Shown: positions 1 to 8,814 of the stretch, piece after piece | Layout: each line of letters starts with the position of its first letter | Numbering within the stretch: position 1 is the first letter of the stretch | Source: Thermolongibacillus altinsuensis | Lineage (GTDB): Bacteria; Bacillota; Bacilli; Bacillales; Anoxybacillaceae | DNA: 64,000 nucleotides | Direction of reading: 5' to 3' | NCBI RefSeq assembly: GCF_004341205.1 | Contig: NZ_SLUL01000001.1 | Span: 186,001 to 250,000, forward strand | The notes under the pieces: generated by a model | Database searches by the model: none | Seen by the model: only the letters and a program-made list of their open reading frames with translations | What the model was told of the DNA's origin: nothing | Program-made: the position numbers and the translations under genes

Positions 1-1
1 G

Positions 2-1141
2 TATTTTGTCGGGGGAGCGGTGCGCGACTTTTTGCTTGATCGGCCAATCGGGGATGTCGACATTGCGACATCCGCGCTGCCGCAAGAGGTTATCTCTCTT
101 TTCCCAAAAACCGTTCCCGTCGGCATCGAACATGGCACGGTCATGGTCATTTATAAGGGGACATCGTATGAAGTGACGACGTTTCGGACGGAAGGCCGTT
201 ATGAAGATTATCGCCGTCCGGCAGAAGTGACGTTCGTTCGTTCGCTTGAAGAAGATTTAAAGCGGCGCGATTTTACGATGAATGCCATCGCAATGAATGA
301 ACGGGGCGAGCTGATCGACCCGTTTGGCGGAAAAGCAGCGCTTGAAAAGCAGCTCATTGAAACGGTTGGAGCAGCGGCTGAACGTTTTAGTGAAGATGCG
401 CTTCGAATGATGCGCGCTCTTCGCTTTGTCAGCCAGCTTGGATTCTCGCTTGCGGTTGATACGAAACAGGCGATTGAGCAACACGGACATTTGCTTGAGA
501 AAATTGCCATTGAGCGCATCACGGTTGAATTTGAGAAAATGCTATGCGGTCCTTTTGTGCATCAAGCGTTTCCGCTGTTGATTGAAACGAATCTCTTTTT
601 GTATTTGCCGGGGCTTTCCGAAAAGAAAGAACCGTTAGCGAAAATGTCTGCATATCAATGGCGGCGTCTTCATGACCGCATTGAAGCGTGGGCGCTGTTT
701 GTTTACTTGCTTGACGTTGATCCACATTCGTTTTTGCGAAAGTGGAAACTGCCGAACCATGTCATTCGCGATGTTTCCGTTTGCTTACAAGGGCTCACAG
801 AGATTCGGGAGAAAGATGACTGGACGATCGATCGCCTTTATCGTTATGGGCAAAAGTATATGCCGCTTATTGAAACAGTTCGCGCAACGTTGAAGGATGA
901 AAGTGCAGCGACAGACGAACTTGCGGCACGTTTGGCCGCATTGCCGATTCAAGAGCGAAAGCAATTGGCGGTCAATGGCAATGATGTGATGGCGTGGTTT
1001 GGCCGCGAGCGAGGACGGTGGATCGCCGAAACGCTAGAAACGATCGAACGCGCCGTGCTGCACGGAGAGGTTAAGAATGAGAAGGAAGCGATAAAGGAGT
1101 GGCTGCTTGCGTGCAATCAGAAACAAGAAAAAAATTGTTAA
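2..1141 (+). CDS. cca: CCA tRNA nucleotidyltransferase (5' end outside window)
   Basis: Adds or repairs the 3'-CCA of tRNAs. The reading frame is open to the left edge, so the gene starts upstream; the GTG at 20 is internal. The first residues visible are the class II nucleotidyltransferase signature GGAVRD, followed by the DVD metal-binding pair about 10 residues on, then RRDFTMNAIA and EDALRMMRALRF, the template and neck motifs. About 379 residues are visible, close to full length for Bacillus CCA enzymes, so only a short N-terminal piece is missing. It overlaps birA by about 30 nt, as in Bacillus, where cca-birA-panB is conserved. No odd features in the visible part. Confidence 0.95.
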   Translation, partial: YFVGGAVRDFLLDRPIGDVDIATSALPQEVISLFPKTVPVGIEHGTVMVIYKGTSYEVTTFRTEGRYEDYRRPAEVTFVRSLEEDLKRRDFTMNAIAMNERGELIDPFGGKAALEKQLIETVGAAAERFSEDALRMMRALRFVSQLGFSLAVDTKQAIEQHGHLLEKIAIERITVEFEKMLCGPFVHQAFPLLIETNLFLYLPGLSEKKEPLAKMSAYQWRRLHDRIEAWALFVYLLDVDPHSFLRKWKLPNHVIRDVSVCLQGLTEIREKDDWTIDRLYRYGQKYMPLIETVRATLKDESAATDELAARLAALPIQERKQLAVNGNDVMAWFGRERGRWIAETLETIERAVLHGEVKNEKEAIKEWLLACNQKQEKNC

Positions 1142-2094
1142 AGCTATTTGCGGAAGCGAACGGGGAATTTATTTCTGGACAAAAAATTAGCGATCAGCTC
1201 GGCTGTTCGCGCACCGCGGTTTGGAAACATATCGAAGATTTGCGCCAAGAAGGCTTTGAAGTCGAAGCGGTGCGCCGACTTGGCTATCGCTTAAAAAGTG
1301 CACCCGATAAAGTGACAGGAAACGAAATTCAGCTCGGCCTAAAAACGAAGCGGCTCGGTTGGAACGTCTATTATGAAGAAAGCGTACCCTCTACGCAAAA
1401 AATTGCTCATAAATTAGCTCACGACGGAGCAGAGGAAGGGACGCTTGTCATTGCCGAAGAACAAACGGCTGGACGGGGACGATTGGATCGTTCGTGGCAT
1501 TCGCCAAAAGGAACCGGCATTTGGATGAGTCTCATTTTACGTCCAGCCATTCCGCCGCAACAAGCGCCTCAGTTAACGCTTTTGGCTGCGGTCGCCGTCT
1601 CTCAAGGAATTCAGGAAGTAACGGGGCTTGTTCCTGATATTAAATGGCCAAACGATATTTTATTGAACGGAAAAAAAGCGGTCGGCATTTTGACCGAATT
1701 GCAGGCGGATCCGGATCAAGTGCACGCGGTAATCGTCGGCATCGGCATTAACGTCAACCAAACGCGCGAACATTTTCCTTCTGAACTTGCTTCCACCGCC
1801 ACGTCGCTTGCCCTGGAAGCCGGCAAGCCTGTCAATCGCGCGCAGCTCGTTCAAATGATTTTGTCTAAATTCGAAACGTTGTACGATCAATATTTACAAC
1901 ACGGTTTTTCACCGATTAAATTGTTATGGGAAGGATATGCGGTGACGATTGGAAAAGAAGTCGTTGCCCGAACGTTATCGGGAACGGTAAGCGGCGTCGC
2001 GCTCGGCATCACCGATACAGGAACGTTGAAATTGCGCACGAAGGATGGAGACATTCACTACATTTATTCCGCTGATATTGAAATCAAAAAGTAG
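1111..2094 (+). CDS. birA: Bifunctional biotin-protein ligase / biotin operon repressor BirA
   Basis: Attaches biotin to acetyl-CoA carboxylase and pyruvate carboxylase and, as biotinyl-5'-AMP complex, represses bio genes. Residues 1-65 are a winged helix (LGCSRTAVWKHIEDL); the ligase core shows the biotinyl-AMP loop AGRGRLDRSW and KWPNDILLNGKK; a small C-terminal SH3-like domain follows. I chose GTG at 1111 because AAAGGAG at 1094-1099 sits 11 nt upstream and the N-terminus then matches B. subtilis BirA; GTG at 1099 overlaps that SD. About 327 aa. It overlaps the end of cca. A biotin operator in front of bioF at 29.9 kb in this same window is its likely target. Confidence 0.95.
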   Translation: MQSETRKKLLKLFAEANGEFISGQKISDQLGCSRTAVWKHIEDLRQEGFEVEAVRRLGYRLKSAPDKVTGNEIQLGLKTKRLGWNVYYEESVPSTQKIAHKLAHDGAEEGTLVIAEEQTAGRGRLDRSWHSPKGTGIWMSLILRPAIPPQQAPQLTLLAAVAVSQGIQEVTGLVPDIKWPNDILLNGKKAVGILTELQADPDQVHAVIVGIGINVNQTREHFPSELASTATSLALEAGKPVNRAQLVQMILSKFETLYDQYLQHGFSPIKLLWEGYAVTIGKEVVARTLSGTVSGVALGITDTGTLKLRTKDGDIHYIYSADIEIKK

Positions 2095-2265
2095 TAGGAA
2101 AATTGAGAAAAATTTGTTAAAATGAAACCGATTGAAACTGGGCAGTATCTTTGTTAGAACTGCACCATTGTTTCATATATTCAAATCAAAATTAAAATGA
2201 AAATGAAAATGTTCTGCCTTGATCCGAATGCGGACGGGGACAGAGGGATGGATGAAAGAAAGCAC

Positions 2266-2305
2266 AATCCTTCTTTCTCGCTTAGGCAGAAAGAGGGATT
2301 TTTTT
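2266..2305 (+). terminator. Intrinsic terminator between birA and panB
   Basis: Arms at 2266-2278 and 2288-2300 pair over 13 positions with one G-U, loop of 9 nt, followed directly by a T tract. It ends 35 nt before panB, so it either ends birA transcription or acts as a leader terminator for panBCD. A weak promoter-like TTGAAA-17-TAGAAC lies near 2132-2160. Confidence 0.75.
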
Positions 2306-2340
2306 GTCCATTGCCTCTGAAATTGAGAGGAGGTAAAAAA

Positions 2341-3177
2341 GTGAAAACAAAAATCGATTTTTTAAACATGAAAAAAACGAATGAACCGATTGTGATGCTG
2401 ACGGCATACGATTATCCATCAGCCAAATTGGCCGAAGCGGTCGGTGTCGACATGATTTTAGTTGGCGATTCGCTCGGCATGGTCGTTTTAGGGTACGATT
2501 CAACGATTCCGGTTACCGTCGATGATATGATTCATCATACGAAAGCGGTGCGCCGCGGAGCGCCGAATACGTTCATCGTCACCGATATGCCATTTATGTC
2601 GTATTATTCGCGCGAAGAAGCGCTTAAAAACGCAAAAGCAATCATGCAGCAATCGGGAGCCAATGCCGTAAAAGTGGAAGGCGCAGGAAGCGTCCTTGAA
2701 GTGATTGCGGCATTGACAGAATCGGGCGTGCCTGTTGTTGCTCATCTCGGGTTAACGCCGCAATCGGTTGGTGTATTAGGCGGATATAAAGTGCAAGGAA
2801 AAGATGCGGAAAGCGCGCGCCGATTAATGCAAGATGCGAAAGCGTGCGAACAAGCAGGAGCGATTGCGCTTGTGCTTGAATGCGTGCCAAAGCAGCTCGG
2901 CGAGGCGATTACAAAAGAGCTTTCAATTCCGACGATCGGCATCGGTGCCGGAGTGGGCACAGACGGGCAAGTGCTCGTGTATCACGATGTGCTTGGCTAC
3001 GGCGTCGAACGTGTTCCGAAATTTGTTAAGCAGTATGCAAACGTTCAAACGACGATGCAACAGGCGCTTGCTGAATATGTGGCTGAAGTAAAAACGCGCC
3101 AATTTCCGACTGATCAGCAGTCGTTTACGATGAAAGAAGAAGCGTGGCTTGCGTTATATGGAGGGAAAAGCAATTGA
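2341..3177 (+). CDS. panB: 3-methyl-2-oxobutanoate hydroxymethyltransferase (ketopantoate hydroxymethyltransferase)
   Basis: First step of pantothenate synthesis: transfers a hydroxymethyl group from methylene-THF to alpha-ketoisovalerate. TIM-barrel family signature [14 protein letters not shown] and VGDSLGMV with the Mg-binding Asp are near residues 17-48; [14 protein letters not shown] and [17 protein letters not shown] follow. GTG at 2341 follows AGGAGG at 2328-2333 and gives 278 aa, the family length; an upstream in-frame ATG would add residues encoded by the terminator hairpin and is rejected. First gene of panBCD; its stop overlaps the panC start. Confidence 0.96.
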   Translation: MKTKIDFLNMKKTNEPIVMLTAYDYPSAKLAEAVGVDMILVGDSLGMVVLGYDSTIPVTVDDMIHHTKAVRRGAPNTFIVTDMPFMSYYSREEALKNAKAIMQQSGANAVKVEGAGSVLEVIAALTESGVPVVAHLGLTPQSVGVLGGYKVQGKDAESARRLMQDAKACEQAGAIALVLECVPKQLGEAITKELSIPTIGIGAGVGTDGQVLVYHDVLGYGVERVPKFVKQYANVQTTMQQALAEYVAEVKTRQFPTDQQSFTMKEEAWLALYGGKSN

Positions 3178-4022
3178 TTACGATTCGCACCATTGAAGAA
3201 ATGCAAAAACGAATGATAGAATATCGTCAAAACGGAAAAACGATCGGATTCGTGCCGACGATGGGGTACTTGCATGAAGGACATGTCGCTTTGTTGCAAG
3301 AAGCGCGAAAAGCAAACGACATTGTCGTTTTAAGCATTTTTGTCAATCCGCTTCAATTTGGGCCGAACGAAGATTTTGATCGCTATCCGCGCGACTTTGC
3401 CCGCGATGAGAAAATCGCTAAAGAAGCGGGCGTCGATGTGCTTTTTTATCCGGATGTAAAAGAAATGTATCCGCACGAGCCGTCGGTGATCGTTACGGTG
3501 AAAGAACGCGTGGATGTGCTGTGCGGAAAATCGCGCCCGGGACATTTTGACGGCGTCGCTACCGTCGTAACGAAACTGTTCAATATCGTCATGCCGCATC
3601 GCGCGTATTTCGGCATGAAAGATGCGCAACAAGTAGCCGTCATTGACGGGCTTATTCGCGACTTTCATTTTCCGATTGAACTGATCGCTGTTCCGACCGT
3701 TCGCGAGGCGGATGGCTTAGCAAAAAGTTCGCGCAACGTTTATTTAAGCGAGCAAGAGCGAAAGGAAGCGCCCGTTTTATATGCGAGCTTGCAAAAAGCA
3801 AAAGCGCTTATTGAAAAAGGCGAGCGAAACGTTGAAACGATCCGCCAAGCGATTATCACCGAAATTTCAACAAAAACGAGCGGGACGATTGATTATGTGG
3901 ATATTTACTCTTATCCTGACTTAAAACCGTTAGACAAATTGGCTGGCAACATCATTATTGCCATTGCTGTCCGATTTACAAATGCACGCCTAATTGATAA
4001 TATCGTAATGAACGTAAAGTAG
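3174..4022 (+). CDS. panC: Pantothenate synthetase (pantoate-beta-alanine ligase)
   Basis: Condenses pantoate and beta-alanine using ATP. It is a nucleotidyltransferase of the HIGH superfamily: [17 protein letters not shown] near residue 23 carries the HxGH motif, and KSSRNVYLS is the KMSKS-like loop. The start is a TTG at 3174 that overlaps the panB stop (TTGA) and has GGAGGG 8 nt upstream inside the panB 3' end, so translation is coupled. About 282 aa, the usual length. Confidence 0.95.
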   Translation: MITIRTIEEMQKRMIEYRQNGKTIGFVPTMGYLHEGHVALLQEARKANDIVVLSIFVNPLQFGPNEDFDRYPRDFARDEKIAKEAGVDVLFYPDVKEMYPHEPSVIVTVKERVDVLCGKSRPGHFDGVATVVTKLFNIVMPHRAYFGMKDAQQVAVIDGLIRDFHFPIELIAVPTVREADGLAKSSRNVYLSEQERKEAPVLYASLQKAKALIEKGERNVETIRQAIITEISTKTSGTIDYVDIYSYPDLKPLDKLAGNIIIAIAVRFTNARLIDNIVMNVK

Positions 4023-4039
4023 AAACGGAGGGAAGAAAC

Positions 4040-4423
4040 ATGTTTCGCACATTAATGAACGCAAAAATTCATCGTGCGCGCGTGACAGAGGCGAACTTAG
4101 ACTATGTCGGCAGCATTACGATTGACGAAGATATTTTAGATGCGGTCGGCATGGTCGCAAACGAAAAAGTGCAAGTCGTCAACAACAATAACGGCGCACG
4201 GTTTGAAACATATATTATTCCTGGCGAACGTGGCAGCGGTGTGTTCTGCTTAAACGGAGCAGCGGCTCGTCTCGTTCAAAAAGGCGATATTATTATTGTC
4301 ATTTCTTATGCGTTAGTACCAGAGGAAAAAATTGCATCGCACCGTCCAAAAATCGCGATTATGGATGAAAACAATCGCATTCAGCAACTAATCGTCCAAG
4401 AGCCGGCGGCCACCGTTTTATAA
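4040..4423 (+). CDS. panD: Aspartate 1-decarboxylase proenzyme
   Basis: Makes beta-alanine from aspartate for PanC. Synthesised as a pi-protein that self-cleaves between Gly24 and Ser25; the YVGSITID motif is present, so Ser25 would yield the pyruvoyl cofactor. 127 aa, exact family length. SD GGAGGG at 4026-4031. It lies 17 nt after panC and ends the pan operon at the terminator that follows. Confidence 0.97.
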   Translation: MFRTLMNAKIHRARVTEANLDYVGSITIDEDILDAVGMVANEKVQVVNNNNGARFETYIIPGERGSGVFCLNGAAARLVQKGDIIIVISYALVPEEKIASHRPKIAIMDENNRIQQLIVQEPAATVL

Positions 4424-4427
4424 ACGA

Positions 4428-4447
4428 AGGCGGAGCCGCCTCTTTTT
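4428..4447 (+). terminator. Intrinsic terminator of the panBCD operon
   Basis: Self-complementary 14-mer AGGCGGAGCCGCCT, read as a 5-bp stem with a GAGC tetraloop, followed by TCTTTTTG. It starts 4 nt after the panD stop and ends 18 nt before dinG. Confidence 0.75.
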
Positions 4448-4464
4448 GTTTGTGAGGTGAAAGC

Positions 4465-7119
4465 ATGAACGGACGTTTTGTCGTTGTCGACCTTGAAACG
4501 ACAGGAAATACGCCAAAAAAAGGAGATCGCATCATTCAAATTGGGTTTGTCGTCATTGAGCGCAAAAAAATTGTGAAGCGCTTTTCGAGTTTTATTAATC
4601 CAGAGCGCGACATTCCTCCGTTTATTCAACAGCTTACAGGAATTGATGAAACGATGCTTTCAGGAGCACCGAGCTTTGACGAAATCGCTCCGATCCTTTT
4701 CAAACAGTTAAATGGCGCTTATTTCGTCGCCCATAATGTTCACTTTGATTGGTCATTTTTGCAGGAGGAGTTTTCCCGAATCGGAATGGACGTTCCTTCT
4801 TGCCCGATGATTGACACCGTTGAGTTAGCGCGCATGTTAATGCCGACTGAAGCAAGCTATAAATTAACGGATTTAGCTTCTCTCCTTTCCGTTGAGCACG
4901 AACGGCCCCATCAAGCCGATTCCGATGCCGAAGTGACGGCGGAACTATTGTTGCATTTGCTCGATAAACTTGCTTCGTTGCCGCTTGTGACGTTGCAGCA
5001 ATTGCGCGTTCACGCAAAAGCATTAAAAAGCGATTTGCTTGCGCTGTTGGATGAAGCGATCGCAAAAAAAGAACGGTCGCTTGAGAGGGATGACCGTTTT
5101 GATGAATACGAAGGGCTCGCGTTAAAAAAGCAGGAAAAGCCGAGCAGACAAACGCTGACGGAGCCGCTTCCGACTTTTTCGCAATTTTTTGCTGATCAAA
5201 AAGCGTTTCCGTTTGCCCACTATGAGCATCGCGATGGACAGTGGGAAATGATGGAACATGTCGATCGTGCATTGCATACGTGTCAACATGCGCTGATCGA
5301 AGCGGGAACAGGGATTGGAAAGTCGCTTGCGTATTTGCTGCCTGCTGTTTTCTTTGCAAAAAAGCAAAAACGCCCGCTTGTGATAAGCACTCATACGCTT
5401 CAACTGCAAAAGCAGTTGCTGGAGCGCGATCTTCCCCTGCTTGCGCGCATCGTTCCGTTTTCTTTTACGGCAGCGGTGCTGAAGGGACGGCGCAATTATT
5501 TGAGCTTGCGGAAATTTGCGCGCACGCTTCATGAAATGGATGAAAATTATGACGTCGCCTTTACGAAATGCCAATTGCTCGTTTGGCTAACCGAAACGGA
5601 AACAGGGGATGTGGATGAGCTTAATTTAACAGCGGGAGGAAAATTGTTTTGGGAAGAAGTGCAAAGTGAAGGAGCGTCCATCGATCCAAACGATTTTTTT
5701 ATGCGCGCGAAACAAAAAGCACAAACGGCCGATTTGATCATTACGAATCACGCCTTTTTGCTTCATGATTTAACGGCGGATGAACAGGCGCTTCCTCCTT
5801 ACAGCGAACTCGTAATTGATGAAGCGCATCATCTCGAAGAAGTGGCGGCACACTTTTTCGGTCAGCAAGTCGATTATGCGTATGTTCGGTTATTGTGGAC
5901 GCGAATGAATGAAATCGCAGCGAAATGGCACATGACCGAAATGCGGTCGTTGCTTGCCGATTTGGAATATGAACTGAGCGAGTTATTCCGGATGATTCGC
6001 AGCTACGCATTGCATCGTCAACAAAGTGCGACGCGCGTACGTTACCGCTTTACCCCGTTTAAAGAGTATGGGCGCGAATGGAATGCGCTTGTTGAATTGA
6101 CGATGCGGCTTGCAAGCGATGTGCGTCGTTTAGAGACGATGATTGAACGAATCGATGAAGAGGATGCTGCCCCTTTTCATGCGTTTGTGTCGACGTTTAC
6201 GACGCTTCGGCATTTGCTGTTAAGCGATGACGATGCCGTTGTGCGCTGGATGGAAGTCGAGCCAAAAGGAGCGGTGAACGCGGTGACGTTGTACGCACAG
6301 CCGATTGATTTGGCGGCGTTTTTTGCTGATCAACTGTTCGCGCGGAAAAAAAGCGTCATTTTAACATCTGCGACGTTGACGATGAACGGTTCGTTTGCAT
6401 ACATCATTTCGCGGCTCGGCTTAGAAGATTTTTATCCGATGGCGCACATTATTCCGTCGCCGTTTCGTTACGAAGAACAGGCGCTTTTGATGGTTCCGAG
6501 CGATTTGCCGTCGTTAACAGTTGCTTCGCTTGAAGAATACGCTGAAGCGGTTGCGCGGCAGCTGCTGCAAATCGCATACCATACGAAGGGGCGGATGCTC
6601 GTCTTGTTTACTTCCTACGAGCTTTTAAAATTGACGCATTCGTTTGCGAAACAATTAAACGATGACGAAGCGTTCGTTTTAATGGCTCAAGGAGTAAGCG
6701 GCGGCAACGCGGCGAAGCTGACGCGAAACTTCCAACAATTTGAGCAGGCGATTTTATTCGGTACAAGCAGCTTTTGGGAAGGGATTGACATTCCTGGCGA
6801 CGACTTATCTTGCCTTGTGATCGTTCGTCTTCCGTTCGCACCGCCAGATGACCCTGTCATTGAAGCGAAAAGCGAACATATTCGCGCGAAAGGAGGCAAT
6901 CCGTTTTACGATTTAGCGCTGCCGCAAGCGGTTTTGCGGTTTAAACAAGGATTTGGCCGCTTGATTCGAACAAAAAGCGATCGCGGTGTCATGTTTGTAT
7001 TTGATCGACGCATGATGACCGCTTCATATGGAAAATATTTTTTACAATCGCTTCCGCCGATTCGCGTATATGAAGAACCGCTTGATCAACTTTTGCCACG
7101 CCTCGATCAATGGCTATAA
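4465..7119 (+). CDS. dinG: DinG-family exonuclease / helicase-like protein
   Basis: An N-terminal DEDDh 3'-5' exonuclease of the DnaQ/epsilon type (VVDLETTG at residue 8, HNVHFDWSFL, HQADSDA) is fused to an XPD/DinG-type superfamily 2 helicase. Helicase motifs: EAGTGIGKS (Walker A), VIDEAHHLEE (DEAH), TSATLT, and QGFGRLIR near the C-terminus. The four-cysteine Fe-S cluster of E. coli DinG is not evident, as in other Firmicutes DinG proteins, some of which are described as nucleases without helicase activity. 884 aa. Start ATG 4465 with GAGGTGA upstream. Synteny with B. subtilis dinG supports the name. Confidence 0.93.
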   Translation: MNGRFVVVDLETTGNTPKKGDRIIQIGFVVIERKKIVKRFSSFINPERDIPPFIQQLTGIDETMLSGAPSFDEIAPILFKQLNGAYFVAHNVHFDWSFLQEEFSRIGMDVPSCPMIDTVELARMLMPTEASYKLTDLASLLSVEHERPHQADSDAEVTAELLLHLLDKLASLPLVTLQQLRVHAKALKSDLLALLDEAIAKKERSLERDDRFDEYEGLALKKQEKPSRQTLTEPLPTFSQFFADQKAFPFAHYEHRDGQWEMMEHVDRALHTCQHALIEAGTGIGKSLAYLLPAVFFAKKQKRPLVISTHTLQLQKQLLERDLPLLARIVPFSFTAAVLKGRRNYLSLRKFARTLHEMDENYDVAFTKCQLLVWLTETETGDVDELNLTAGGKLFWEEVQSEGASIDPNDFFMRAKQKAQTADLIITNHAFLLHDLTADEQALPPYSELVIDEAHHLEEVAAHFFGQQVDYAYVRLLWTRMNEIAAKWHMTEMRSLLADLEYELSELFRMIRSYALHRQQSATRVRYRFTPFKEYGREWNALVELTMRLASDVRRLETMIERIDEEDAAPFHAFVSTFTTLRHLLLSDDDAVVRWMEVEPKGAVNAVTLYAQPIDLAAFFADQLFARKKSVILTSATLTMNGSFAYIISRLGLEDFYPMAHIIPSPFRYEEQALLMVPSDLPSLTVASLEEYAEAVARQLLQIAYHTKGRMLVLFTSYELLKLTHSFAKQLNDDEAFVLMAQGVSGGNAAKLTRNFQQFEQAILFGTSSFWEGIDIPGDDLSCLVIVRLPFAPPDDPVIEAKSEHIRAKGGNPFYDLALPQAVLRFKQGFGRLIRTKSDRGVMFVFDRRMMTASYGKYFLQSLPPIRVYEEPLDQLLPRLDQWL

Positions 7120-7174
7120 TTTTTAGTCAATGAGTGAAAGATAATAGATAGATTGGTCGTAGGAGTGGAACTGA

Positions 7175-7957
7175 ATGAGATGGTTATTGCTGTTTTGTCT
7201 CGCGCTGTACGGGTTGGTCGATCCGCCCGTGACGGAAGGGGCGGTGCGGAAAATTGATTTAATGCTTGAAGGGGAAGAAATGGCGATTGTGTTTTTGCCG
7301 CTTGCGAATGGAGAGGCAACGCTTTTAAAGCACGCGAGCGGCAAAAACGTGCTTATTAATACAGGCGGAATTGGAACGGAGCGACAATTAAAAAAATGGT
7401 TAGATCAATTTCATGTGACGGAAATCGATGAAGTCATCGTCACAAACGATGAAAAAGAATATGTTGCGAATCTCGATTGGGTCATCGACACATTTGCCCC
7501 TGAAAAGCTGATCGTTTGCCGTTTGAAAATGGCCCTTCCATATAATTGTGAAGTGTGGAAAGAAGGAGAGGTGCACGAGATTTTTCCCCATTTGCGTGCG
7601 GAAGTGTTGTGCACAGAAGGAGACGATCTGACATTTTCGCTCCAATATGGCGATCTTCGGCTTCTTTATATGGGACATGCGAGCGAGGAGGTCGAAAAAC
7701 GGCTGCTTGCGTTGCCGTTGAACGATGTGAACATTTTAAAAATCGCTCATTTCGGCTTATACGATCGCCCGAGCACCGCATTTTTAAAACATGTCGATCC
7801 GCAAGTGACCATCTTTTTTAAAAAGCGCGATCACGTGCCAAATCAACGGTTATTAGAGCGCTTATATGAATCATGGATCGATATTTATCAAACCGAACGT
7901 GTTGGGTCGGTTGTCGTGAAGTGCGATCTCGATCATTACGAAGTAATAACGTTGTAA
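7175..7957 (+). CDS. Exported metallo-beta-lactamase-fold protein, probably catalytically dead (ComEC C-terminal-like)
   Basis: The first ~22 residues look like a signal peptide or anchor (MRWLLLFCLALYGLV). The rest resembles the beta-lactamase-like domain found at the C-terminus of ComEC: KNVLINTGG, then VDEVIVTND-type strand, MGHASEEVE and DVNILKIAHFG. The metal-binding HxHxDH that should follow the first strand is absent (TNDEKEYVANLDW), and the HHGS-type motif is reduced to AHFG. So the fold is recognisable but hydrolase activity is unlikely. It lies between dinG and ypmA, where B. subtilis has no such gene. 260 aa; ATG start after a weak SD. Function unknown. Confidence 0.6.
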   Translation: MRWLLLFCLALYGLVDPPVTEGAVRKIDLMLEGEEMAIVFLPLANGEATLLKHASGKNVLINTGGIGTERQLKKWLDQFHVTEIDEVIVTNDEKEYVANLDWVIDTFAPEKLIVCRLKMALPYNCEVWKEGEVHEIFPHLRAEVLCTEGDDLTFSLQYGDLRLLYMGHASEEVEKRLLALPLNDVNILKIAHFGLYDRPSTAFLKHVDPQVTIFFKKRDHVPNQRLLERLYESWIDIYQTERVGSVVVKCDLDHYEVITL

Positions 7958-7962
7958 AAAAA

Positions 7963-7978
7963 GGGCCAAAAATGGCCC
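7963..7978. other. GC hairpin after the 7175-7957 gene
   Basis: GGGCCA and TGGCCC pair around a four-A loop, 5 nt after the stop. The U tract needed for termination is on the minus strand (seven A's precede the stem on plus), so plus-strand termination would be inefficient. Confidence 0.5.
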
Positions 7979-8012
7979 ATGGTGTGTACGGTAGGAATTT
8001 TTTTAAATGAAA

Positions 8013-8070
8013 TTGACCAATGTAGGAAACCGTTGCTAAAATGAAGATGTTTACAACACAATTGTGTTGT
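8013..8070 (+). promoter_or_regulatory. SigA-type promoter and 18-bp palindromic operator upstream of ypmA
   Basis: TTGACC at 8013-8018, 18-nt spacer, TAAAAT at 8037-8042 gives an expected start near 8049. A perfect 18-bp palindrome (ACAACACA-AT-TGTGTTGT) occupies 8053-8070, just downstream of that start, where a repressor would block elongation or initiation. The binding factor is not known. Confidence 0.55.
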
Positions 8071-8138
8071 ATCTGTATTGTTTCCTTGACATGTTGACCA
8101 TATAAGTAACAAAATTTGTGCACATGGAGGATATGAAC

Positions 8139-8309
8139 GTGGAAAGCAAAATTGAAGTATTGGCAACAGTGAAAGTTCAGAATTCAGCTGATTTGTACAA
8201 AATTGTGGATTGCTTAAATCGAACGCTGAAAGAAAAAGATTTAATGTTTGGTTTGGCGCTCGATGACGAAGACAAAGAAAAAGCGGTATTTACCATTTAT
8301 CGCACATAA
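8139..8309 (+). CDS. ypmA: Small conserved protein YpmA (DUF4264-type)
   Basis: 56-residue protein matching B. subtilis YpmA in length, position and sequence style (MESKIEVLATVKVQ at the start, NRTLKEKDLMFGLALD later). No transmembrane segment or motif with known chemistry. GTG at 8139 is chosen because GGAGG at 8126-8130 is 8 nt away; ATG at 8133 is too close. It precedes ypmB by 12 nt and ypmB-aspB, so the three are probably one operon. Function unknown. Confidence 0.85.
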   Translation: MESKIEVLATVKVQNSADLYKIVDCLNRTLKEKDLMFGLALDDEDKEKAVFTIYRT

Positions 8310-8321
8310 GAAGGGATTCCT

Positions 8322-8798
8322 GTGAAAAAGTGGGCAATATGGTTGCTTCTTTTGCTTGGCTGGACGGTTTGGCTGTTTGCCGATGCGTATCATGCGGCGA
8401 TCTCATCAAAGGAAGAGAGCGAACAGAAAGCGATTGAGCGCGCAAAAGAGGAAGGAGACTTAACGACCATTATTGATGTTGATACGTATCGCGGCAATGA
8501 AACGTATGTGGTCGTCATTGGGGAAAATGAAGAACATGAAAAAATGGTCGTATGGGTCCCGGAAAAAGGGGACGATATTGAAGTAAAACCGCTATCAGCC
8601 GGCATTTCGGAAAAGGAGGCGCTTGCGATTTTAAAAACGGAATATTCCCCTAAAAAAGTCATTTCGGCGAAATTAGGAATGGAAAAAGGGATTCCGCTTT
8701 GGGAGATTACATATATTGATGAGCAAGACCGCTATTCTTTTTACTATGTCCGGTTTGAAGATGGCGCTTTTATCAAAAGATACAGTTTTACACCATAA
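8322..8798 (+). CDS. ypmB: YpmB family membrane-anchored or exported protein (DUF5590)
   Basis: 158 aa: an N-terminal hydrophobic segment (residues 4-20, WAIWLLLLLGWTVWLF) then two PepSY-like repeats (ISEKEALAIL..., KVISAKLGMEKGIPLWEITY). Conserved in Bacillus between ypmA and aspB. GTG start at 8322 with AAGAAGGG upstream. It ends 16 nt before aspB. Function not established; the exported PepSY-like fold suggests an extracytoplasmic role. Confidence 0.85.
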   Translation: MKKWAIWLLLLLGWTVWLFADAYHAAISSKEESEQKAIERAKEEGDLTTIIDVDTYRGNETYVVVIGENEEHEKMVVWVPEKGDDIEVKPLSAGISEKEALAILKTEYSPKKVISAKLGMEKGIPLWEITYIDEQDRYSFYYVRFEDGAFIKRYSFTP

Positions 8799-8814
8799 AG
8801 GGGGAAAGGATTTT

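Noticed and set aside
2197-2340. N-terminal extension of panB to an ATG at 2197
   Set aside because: It translates the terminator hairpin; GTG 2341 has a better SD and gives family length.
4700-5574. Long minus-strand frames inside dinG
   Set aside because: Shadow frames created by the codon bias of dinG.
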